From NCBI GenBank assembly GCA_964509505.1, contig CAZDYP010000127.1, positions 1-16,261 of the forward strand: 16,261 bases of DNA, read 5' to 3'. Numbering within the stretch: the stretch's first letter is position 1; each line of letters opens with the position of its first letter. Positions 14,851 to 16,261 of the stretch are shown in pieces. The notes beneath the pieces were generated by a model. That model made no database searches and had not been told where the DNA came from. It saw nothing but the letters and a program-made list of their open reading frames with translations. Origin of the DNA: CAZDYP01 sp964509505. Lineage in GTDB: Bacteria > Chloroflexota > Anaerolineae > JACRMK01. Made by a program: the position numbers and the translations under genes.

Positions 14851-15294
14851 ATGCCCTACCAACAAAACGCTTCTAACAAGGTGTTAGCCGTCGAGCAAGT
14901 GCAAGGCGCGCATCGGCGCACCCTTGTGGATGGTGAGCGCATGATGATCATTGAATGGACAATGGAGGCGGGCGCCGGCGTCCCATTGCATCAACATCCA
15001 CACGAACAATGCGGTTACGTTGTGAGCGGCGAGATGATCTTCACGGCGGCAGGCAAGGAACATTCGCTCACGCCGGGCATGGGCTATCTCGTCACCGGCA
15101 ACGAACCGCACAGCGCGCGTTTCCCTGTGCCCACCATCGTCATTGACATCTTTTCGCCGCCGCGCGAAGATTATCGCGGCACGCAACCATCGTCTTATCA
15201 TATCGTCGCCGCGCCTGCGCCCAAGCGGAAACCCATAACCAAGAAAACTGTGGTTAGCAAAAAATCTACCGTGAAACGGAAAGCTAAAAAGTAG
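14851..15294 (+). CDS. Small cupin with lysine-rich C-terminal tail
   Basis: Single-domain cupin of 147 residues; reaction unknown. The metal motif HQHPHEQCGYVVSGEM gives two His plus Gln/Glu-type ligands, and the second cupin motif is PGMGYLVTGNEPHSARF. The domain ends near residue 112 (FSPPREDYRG). The last ~25 residues are strongly basic (many KK, KR and KSTVK-type steps, ending KRKAKK), a histone-H1-like tail not part of the cupin fold that could bind nucleic acid. AGGAA lies 5 nt before the ATG. It sits between ffh and rpsP, which are often close to each other in bacteria, so it may be an insertion into a translation cluster. It is preceded by the 112-nt hairpin and followed by a 207-nt spacer that carries the rpsP leader. 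Confidence 0.85.
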   Translation: MPYQQNASNKVLAVEQVQGAHRRTLVDGERMMIIEWTMEAGAGVPLHQHPHEQCGYVVSGEMIFTAAGKEHSLTPGMGYLVTGNEPHSARFPVPTIVIDIFSPPREDYRGTQPSSYHIVAAPAPKRKPITKKTVVSKKSTVKRKAKK

Positions 15295-15379
15295 CGTAAG
15301 GGTTCTGCTGACTTTGGCGCTGTCACTTTGCTAATTTGCGCTCAAACTAGTGGAACCCCATTACGAATTACCAATTACC

Positions 15380-15484
15380 TCGCTGAGTCACTAACACTTT
15401 CGCCTAGCGAACCTTGCGACGGTTAGATGCCCAAGACATTCCATAGCGCCCAGCAGCCTGCGCAAGGTTGTAGTTACTCAGCGA
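15380..15484 (+). promoter_or_regulatory. Structured leader of rpsP
   Basis: Outer helix: TCGCTGAGT (15380-15388) with ACTCAGCGA (15476-15484), continued past one mismatch by ACTA (15390-15393) with TAGT (15471-15474). Inner helix: AACCTTGCG (15410-15418) with CGCAAGGTT (15461-15469), perfect 9 bp, with a 42-nt apical region. The outer helix ends 8 nt before the ribosome site GAGGAG (15493-15498). Upstream (15295-15379) I see only AATTACC word repeats and no sure promoter. Placed as it is, it could control translation of S16, but this is inferred. Confidence 0.65.
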
Positions 15485-15501
15485 TTACCCCAGAGGAGAA
15501 C

Positions 15502-15813
15502 ATGGCTGTTAAAATTCGTCTGCGCCGCATAGGCGCAAAGAAACAACCTACCTATCGTCTCGTCGTCGCCCATGCCGCGCGCTCACGCGATGGCAAGTTT
15601 ATCGAGAACATCGGTCACTACAATCCGCGCACCGAGCCGCAAACGCTCGTCGTGGACGAAGCCCGCGCGCTGCATTGGCTAAAGAACGGCGCGCAACCCA
15701 CCGAATCGGTCGCGCGCTTGTTCGCTCGCACCAAGACACTGGAAAAATTCGAGCGCGTCAAAAAAGGCGAGAGCGTCGAGCAGGTGCTGCAAAACACGCC
15801 TACGGCGGCGTAA
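15502..15813 (+). CDS. rpsP: 30S ribosomal protein S16
   Basis: Small-subunit assembly protein that binds 16S rRNA, 103 residues. The N-terminus MAVKIRLRRIGAKKQPTYRL and the block IENIGHYNPRTEP are diagnostic. The C-terminal extension (about 20 residues, KGESVEQVLQNTPTAA) is of common length. The ATG at 15502 is fixed by GAGGAG just upstream and by the family N-terminus; the frame is open to 15427, but that stretch is part of the leader helices. khpA follows after a 245-nt spacer, an unusually long and structured gap for this gene pair. Confidence 0.97.
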   Translation: MAVKIRLRRIGAKKQPTYRLVVAHAARSRDGKFIENIGHYNPRTEPQTLVVDEARALHWLKNGAQPTESVARLFARTKTLEKFERVKKGESVEQVLQNTPTAA

Positions 15814-15843
15814 CTTTTGAGATTGGAGTTGGGATACTTTAGA

Positions 15844-16005
15844 TATTAACGTGAATGCGGGATAAGCCGCAGCGAAGGCAATGCGCGCGCACCGCAGCGC
15901 CCAGCCGACCTCCGTCGGCTGGAACTGAACCCGCGCCGGCGGGTTTCGCAGTGAGTAGGCGCGATTTTCAATCGCCCGCAACCTTATCCCGCATTGACGT
16001 TATTA
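15844..16005. other. Multi-hairpin element closed by a long stem, between rpsP and khpA
   Basis: Closing stem: AACGTGAATGCGGGATAAG (15848-15866) pairs with 15983-16001 at 18 of 19 positions, with further pairs out to 15844/16005. Inside are three perfect hairpins: CCAGCCGAC/GTCGGCTGG (15901-15922, loop CTCC); GAACCCGC/GCGGGTTT (15927-15946, loop GCCG, one G-T pair); and GCGATT/AATCGC (15961-15975). The left part has two copies of CCGCAGCG (15867-15874 and 15892-15899) and the palindrome TGCGCGCGCA. It is GC-rich against AT-rich flanks. It could be a non-autonomous mobile element or a structured RNA. No coding frame is convincing. Confidence 0.8.
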
Positions 16006-16031
16006 GCTATTGAATGAATCAATAGCTAATA
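16001..16031. repeat. Perfect 13-bp hairpin before khpA
   Basis: TATTAGCTATTGA (16001-16013) pairs perfectly with TCAATAGCTAATA (16019-16031) around the loop ATGAA. Its left arm overlaps the end of the preceding element's closing stem (16001-16005), so the outermost pairs compete. No T-run follows. AATATCC-type words continue to the khpA start. Confidence 0.8.
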
Positions 16032-16058
16032 TCCAATATCCAAATTATCCAAAAACCT

Positions 16059-16261
16059 ATGCGTGAACTCGTCGAATACATGGCGAAATCGCTGGTTGAC
16101 CATCCCGAGCAAGTGCGCGTGAAGGAATCACAGGGGCGCGAGACGGTCATTCATTTGCGCGTCGCGCCTGAAGACATTGGGCGCGTCATCGGCAAGAGTG
16201 GGCGCGTCGCCAACGCCATGCGCACCCTCTTGCGCGTCGCCGCGATTCGCCAAGGCAAGCG
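16059..16261 (+). CDS. khpA: KH-domain RNA-binding protein KhpA, 5' part (runs off window)
   Basis: The first 67 residues of a small RNA-binding protein that in other bacteria works with KhpB in RNA chaperoning and growth control. The start MRELVEYMAKSLVDHPEQV and the KH loop GKSG within VAPEDIGRVIGKSGRVANAM are diagnostic; about 10-15 residues are missing at the right edge. No ribosome site precedes the ATG (the upstream bases are A- and C-rich), which is odd for a conserved gene and may mean weak, coupled or structure-dependent initiation. Its place after rpsP is the usual one. Confidence 0.93.
   Translation, partial: MRELVEYMAKSLVDHPEQVRVKESQGRETVIHLRVAPEDIGRVIGKSGRVANAMRTLLRVAAIRQGK

Noticed and set aside
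15301..15358. Cupin terminator formed by GGGTTC and GAACCC
   Set aside because: Only 6 bp, arms about 46 nt apart, no T-run; could be chance.
15427..15501. Longer S16 starting at 15427
   Set aside because: The stretch is part of paired leader helices, and GAGGAG directly precedes ATG 15502, where the S16 family sequence starts.
15867..15899. Two CCGCAGCG copies as the start of a CRISPR-like array
   Set aside because: Only two short copies within a multi-hairpin element, with no regular spacing and no cas genes.

Overview
The window looks like part of a Chloroflexota chromosome, probably an Anaerolineae-like lineage. This is inferred from the mix of genes: a 7TM-type histidine kinase, a lipoprotein with an anti-sigma-like domain, a DUF309 protein, a PqqB-like hydrolase, and an ffh / rpsP / khpA translation cluster. 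GC-rich, CGCG-rich coding DNA alternates with AT-richer spacers. No phage, transposase, CRISPR, tRNA or rRNA gene was seen.

Layout. 1-3494 (+): the 3' part of a large STAND/AAA-type signalling ATPase, then a PAS-GAF-GAF-GGDEF diguanylate cyclase that ends at a strong bidirectional terminator (3527-3566). 3617-5679 (-): a cobalt/magnesium chelatase gene. Its AAA+ half and VWA half lie in different frames, joined at a run of nine A (mRNA sense) that is directly followed by a perfect 6-bp stem-loop. This looks like a programmed frameshift that makes a small and a medium subunit from one gene. 5762-5820: two back-to-back promoters, one for the chelatase and one for a 7TM-PAS histidine kinase (5869-7719, +). 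The kinase gene overlaps tail-to-tail with nfo, endonuclease IV (7649-8488, -). 8616-13061 (-): a membrane-bound class III nucleotide cyclase, a lipoprotein, a DUF309 protein and a PqqB-like metallo-hydrolase. The last three form a tight operon that starts at a probable leaderless GTG.

13191-16261 (+): the SRP GTPase gene ffh, with a clear sigma70-type promoter and an intrinsic terminator inside its own 5' leader (candidate attenuator); a cupin with a lysine-rich tail; rpsP; and the start of khpA. ffh, rpsP and khpA are commonly near each other in bacteria. Here their spacers hold a cupin gene and several large RNA-like structures: a 112-nt hairpin before the cupin, a two-stem leader before rpsP, and a ~160-nt multi-hairpin element plus a perfect 13-bp hairpin between rpsP and khpA.

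Three themes stand out. First, signalling: c-di-GMP synthesis, a cyclic-nucleotide cyclase, a histidine kinase and a STAND ATPase sit within 11 kb. Second, one-gene/two-protein coding in the chelatase. Third, unusually structured spacers: many are made of short near-repeated words, often with an inverted partner, rather than plain terminators or promoters.
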